From positions 62,001-126,000 of the forward strand of contig NZ_SRLB01000004.1 in NCBI RefSeq assembly GCF_004745635.1: a stretch of DNA of 64,000 nt, read 5' to 3'. Both the position numbers and the translations under genes were made by a program. Below, in pieces: positions 61,860 through 64,000 of the stretch. How positions within the stretch are numbered: position 1 is the stretch's first letter; each line of letters starts with the position of its first letter. The notes under the pieces are model-generated. The model was not told the DNA's origin and did no database searches. It saw only the letters and a program-made list of their open reading frames with translations. Origin of the DNA: Methylobacterium nonmethylotrophicum. Its GTDB lineage: Bacteria > Pseudomonadota > Alphaproteobacteria > Rhizobiales > Beijerinckiaceae.

Positions 61860-62600
61860 TCAGGCGTTCGCGCCGCCGTCGACCGTGAGGGCGGTTCCGG
61901 TGATCTGCCGCGCCGCAGGGCCGGCCAGGAACGCCACGGCGGCCGCGATGTCCTCGGGCCGGCCGTAATGGCCGAGCGCGGTCATCGCCCGCTGCCCGTC
62001 CGCCATCGCGCCGTCGGCGGGGTTCATGTCGGTGTCGGTCGATCCCGGCTGGACCAGGTTCACGGTGATGCCGCGGGGGCCGAGCTCGCGCGCCAGGCCC
62101 CGGTTGAACGCCAGCAGGGCGGATTTCGTCATCGAATAGACCGTCACGCCCGGGTAGGGCACGCGCTCGGCGAGGCACGAGCCGATCGAGATGATCCGGC
62201 CGCCCTCGCCGAGATGCGAGATGGCGGCCTGCGAGGCCAGCACGACCGCGCGGACGTTCACGGCGAGGAGCGCGTCGATGTCGGCGAGCGCCATCTCGGC
62301 CAGCGGGCCGCCCCGGGCGATGCCGGCATTGTTCACCAGGATGTCGAGCCCGCCGAGCGCCGCGACGGCCTCGCCCACCGAGCGCGTCACCGCCGCGGCG
62401 TCGGCGCTGTCGGCCTGGATCGCGACGGCGCGGCGGCCCTTCGCCTCGACGGCGCGGACGACCTCCGCCGCACGGTCGGCGGACCGCTCGTACGTGATGG
62501 CGACGTCCGCGCCCTTCTCCGCCAGCGCCAGCGCGATGGCGGCCCCGATGCCGCGGGAGGCGCCCGTCACGAGGGCGCGCCGTCCTGCAAGTTCGCTCAT
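61860..62600 (-). CDS. SDR-family oxidoreductase (FabG-like)
   Basis: 246 residues, classical short-chain dehydrogenase length. Cofactor motif TGASRGIG at residues 11-18, NNAGIA near 87, catalytic Ser in IISIGSCL and Tyr/Lys in YSMTKSALLAFNRGLARELG, and the C-terminal GRPEDIAAAVAFLAGPAARQITGTALTVDGG. NADP preference is suggested by an Arg two residues after the second strand. It is divergent from a TetR gene with matching operator sequences, so its expression is probably induced when the repressor binds its ligand. Substrate unknown. Confidence 0.9.
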   Translation of the reverse strand: MSELAGRRALVTGASRGIGAAIALALAEKGADVAITYERSADRAAEVVRAVEAKGRRAVAIQADSADAAAVTRSVGEAVAALGGLDILVNNAGIARGGPLAEMALADIDALLAVNVRAVVLASQAAISHLGEGGRIISIGSCLAERVPYPGVTVYSMTKSALLAFNRGLARELGPRGITVNLVQPGSTDTDMNPADGAMADGQRAMTALGHYGRPEDIAAAVAFLAGPAARQITGTALTVDGGANA

Positions 62601-62610
62601 GGTCCCGTCT

Positions 62611-62632
62611 TTCTGTATCGATCGACACAGAA
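62611..62632. promoter_or_regulatory. TetR operator candidate 1, before the SDR gene
   Basis: TTCTGT-ATCGATCGAC-ACAGAA, arms of six bases around a ten-base centre that is itself nearly palindromic, 11 bases before the SDR start codon. The CGATCGA-GCAGAA type half recurs at 62676-62689. Confidence 0.6.
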
Positions 62633-62672
62633 ATCGCTAGGCGCGTTGTGGAGTGGGGTCAAGCGATTTATA

Positions 62673-62689
62673 TAACGATCGATGCAGAA
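62673..62689. promoter_or_regulatory. TetR operator candidate 2, over the tetR-type start codon
   Basis: TAACGATCGATGCAGAA shares CGATCGA(T/C)(G/A)CAGAA with the site before the SDR gene. It overlaps the ATG of the regulator, as expected for self-repression. Confidence 0.55.
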
Positions 62690-63335
62690 TTCGCCGCCCA
62701 CCAAACCTCCATGCGGGCCGCCGGGCCGCGGCCGCGGCCGGCCGCGCGGGTTCGACCGCGACGCCGCCCTGGCGGGGGCGATGCGCCTGTTCTGGCACAA
62801 GGGTTTTTCCGCGACCTCGATCGCCGAGCTGACCGAGGCGATGGGAATCGGCTCGCCGAGCCTCTACGCGGCGTTCGGCTCCAAGGAGGCCCTCTACGCC
62901 GAGGCCCTGCGCCATTACGGCGAGCGCTACGAGGCGTTGGCCTGGGGCAACTTCGCCGCGGCCAGGACCGCGCGCGGGGCGGTCGAGGCGCTGCTGATGG
63001 ATTCGGCCGCCGCCCTGACCGGGTCCTGCGGGCGCGAGGAGCCGACCGGCTGCATGGTGACGCTCTCGGCCGCCGGCAGCGAGGGCCATGCGGAACTCGG
63101 GGCGATCGTGCGCGCCGCCCGGGCCTATGGGCTGGAGCGGGTCCGGGCGCGCCTCGCCCGCGCGGTGGCCGACGGCGAGATCGACCCGTCGGTCGACATT
63201 GCGGCCCTGGCCCGGTTCGTGATGACGGTGCAGAACGGGATGTCGCTCCAGGCGCGCGACGGCGCGAGCCGGGCGGAGCTCGAGGCGGTGGCCGCCCACG
63301 CGATGCTGGTGTGGGACGCGCGCCTGCGCGGCTGA
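62682..63335 (+). CDS. TetR/AcrR-family regulator
   Basis: 217 residues. The N-terminal tail is Pro/Arg-rich (GRGRGRPRGFDRDAAL), followed by the TetR helix-turn-helix (about 28-75): AMRLFWHKGFSATSIAELTEAMGIGSPSLYAAFGSKEALYAEALRHY. The C-terminal helical ligand domain includes SCGREEPTGCMVTLSAA and FVMTVQNGMSLQARDGASRAELEAV, seen in YcdC/TetR_C_16-like regulators. No ribosome site is obvious, since the operator lies there. Probable target: the divergent SDR gene. Confidence 0.88.
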   Translation: MQNSPPTKPPCGPPGRGRGRPRGFDRDAALAGAMRLFWHKGFSATSIAELTEAMGIGSPSLYAAFGSKEALYAEALRHYGERYEALAWGNFAAARTARGAVEALLMDSAAALTGSCGREEPTGCMVTLSAAGSEGHAELGAIVRAARAYGLERVRARLARAVADGEIDPSVDIAALARFVMTVQNGMSLQARDGASRAELEAVAAHAMLVWDARLRG

Positions 63336-63500
63336 GGGCCGGGATCCCTCCGGAGCCGCAAGGCTGATCGTCAGACGACTCGGCCGGCGGTGAGCGGGCC
63401 GGCCCGCATGGCAGCGCATGCAGGTCAAGTTCTTACACAGTCCGCCGCGCCGCGCGCGCGTCGATTGACGGCCCGCTTCCGGCATCGATAGGGTGCCGGA

Positions 63501-64000
63501 ATGCCCTCAGCCTCGCTCGTCTCATCCGCCGCCCGCCCCGCCATGCCGGTGCTGGCCGCGCTCAGCGTCGCGCATCTCCTGAACGACACGCTGCAATCGA
63601 TGATCCCGGCGATCTATCCGCTGGTCAAGGACGCCTACCACCTCGACTTCGCGCAGATCGGCCTCATCACGCTCGCCTTCCAGGTCACGTCCTCGCTGCT
63701 GCAGCCGCTGCTCGGCTACGTGACCGACCGCCGGCCGTGGCCGCACGCGATGGTGGCCGGGATGGCCGCGACGCTGGCCGGGATCCTCGGCCTGTCCTTC
63801 GCGTCGAATTACGGGATGGTGCTGGCCGCGGCGGCGCTCGTCGGCACGGGCTCGGCCGTCTTCCATCCGGAGGCGACCCGGATGGCGCGCCACGCCGCGG
63901 CGGGACGCCAGGGCCTCGCGCAGGGCGTGTTTCAGATCGGCGGCCATGTCGGCTACGCGATCGGCCCGCTGCTCGCCGCCGCCATCGTGGTCCCGCACGG
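63501..64000 (+). CDS. fsr: MFS exporter, fosmidomycin-resistance (Fsr) type, 3' partial
   Basis: The first 166 codons are present; the gene runs off the window. ATG at 63501 with AGGGTGCCGGA upstream. VAHLLNDTLQSMIPAIYPLVKDAYHLDFAQIGLITLAFQVTSSLLQPLLGYVTDRRPWP and VGTGSAVFHPEATRMARHAAAGRQGLAQGVFQIGGHVGYAIGPLLAA match Fsr proteins closely. Drug/metabolite exporter of the inner membrane. The start of the gene is separated by 165 bases from the TetR gene before it. Confidence 0.88.
   Translation, partial: MPSASLVSSAARPAMPVLAALSVAHLLNDTLQSMIPAIYPLVKDAYHLDFAQIGLITLAFQVTSSLLQPLLGYVTDRRPWPHAMVAGMAATLAGILGLSFASNYGMVLAAAALVGTGSAVFHPEATRMARHAAAGRQGLAQGVFQIGGHVGYAIGPLLAAAIVVPH

Overview
The window is very GC-rich chromosomal DNA with densely packed genes. 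GTG and TTG starts are common, and neighbouring genes often overlap as ATGA. Several features suggest an alphaproteobacterium of the Methylobacterium type: N-methylglutamate-synthase-like genes next to a GlnT/GmaS-type glutamine synthetase, a hydroaromatic-acid catabolic block, FCD- and UTRA-type GntR regulators, and many ABC importers. The genus is an inference; there is no rRNA or marker gene here to prove it.

Layout. 1-3.5 kb: the distal end of a type II secretion (Gsp) operon (H end, I, J, L, M and a GspC-like protein, with no K gene between J and L), followed by a decayed IS5-family transposase. 4.2-7.1 kb: fumarase C and the C4-dicarboxylate carrier DctA. 7.4-9.7 kb: a PcaB/PurB-type lyase divergent from its probable GntR regulator. 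10-10.7 kb: a hexapeptide acetyltransferase. 11.3-20.5 kb: a catabolic block for hydroaromatic or aromatic acids (type II dehydroquinase, a polar-amino-acid-type ABC importer, two FCD GntR regulators, a shikimate-dehydrogenase-like enzyme, a TIM-barrel isomerase/dehydratase, an intradiol dioxygenase and a 2-keto-4-pentenoate-hydratase-type enzyme). 20.8-25.9 kb: the three-part N-methylglutamate-synthase-like enzyme, a GlnT/GmaS-type synthetase and an XRE-cupin regulator.

26.9-44.5 kb is the most unusual part. A membrane-fusion protein, a C39-peptidase ABC exporter and a second long ABC exporter (the NHLM bacteriocin-export architecture) overlap one another. They run into a membrane protein that joins a six-helix, histidine-bearing domain, a [2Fe-2S] ferredoxin domain and a class III cyclase domain that lacks its catalytic residues. 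A 141-residue protein follows. Last is an 8.7-kb gene for a cysteine-free, alanine-rich protein of 2,913 residues built of about 114-residue repeats. Its first 25 residues look like a double-glycine leader, which is the kind of sequence a C39 peptidase cuts. No modification enzyme and no small bacteriocin precursor is seen. I propose that this is a dedicated export system for a giant protein, with a possible redox-sensing partner.

44.9-53.1 kb: an Rrf2-type regulator with a 14-helix drug exporter, then a BMP-type nucleoside/base ABC importer with cytosine deaminase. 53.2-58.6 kb: a periplasmic binding protein, an ACS-type transporter, an exported amidohydrolase, a second MFS transporter and a GntR/UTRA regulator with matching operator half-sites. 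59.1-64 kb: a DeoR regulator with a YbjJ-like MFS transporter, a VOC protein, an SDR oxidoreductase divergent from a TetR regulator, and the start of a fosmidomycin-resistance-type exporter cut by the window edge.

Long noncoding stretches are listed separately. They hold a dispersed palindromic repeat (two copies), a nested dyad of about 190 bp, and little else. I see no tRNA, rRNA or CRISPR array.
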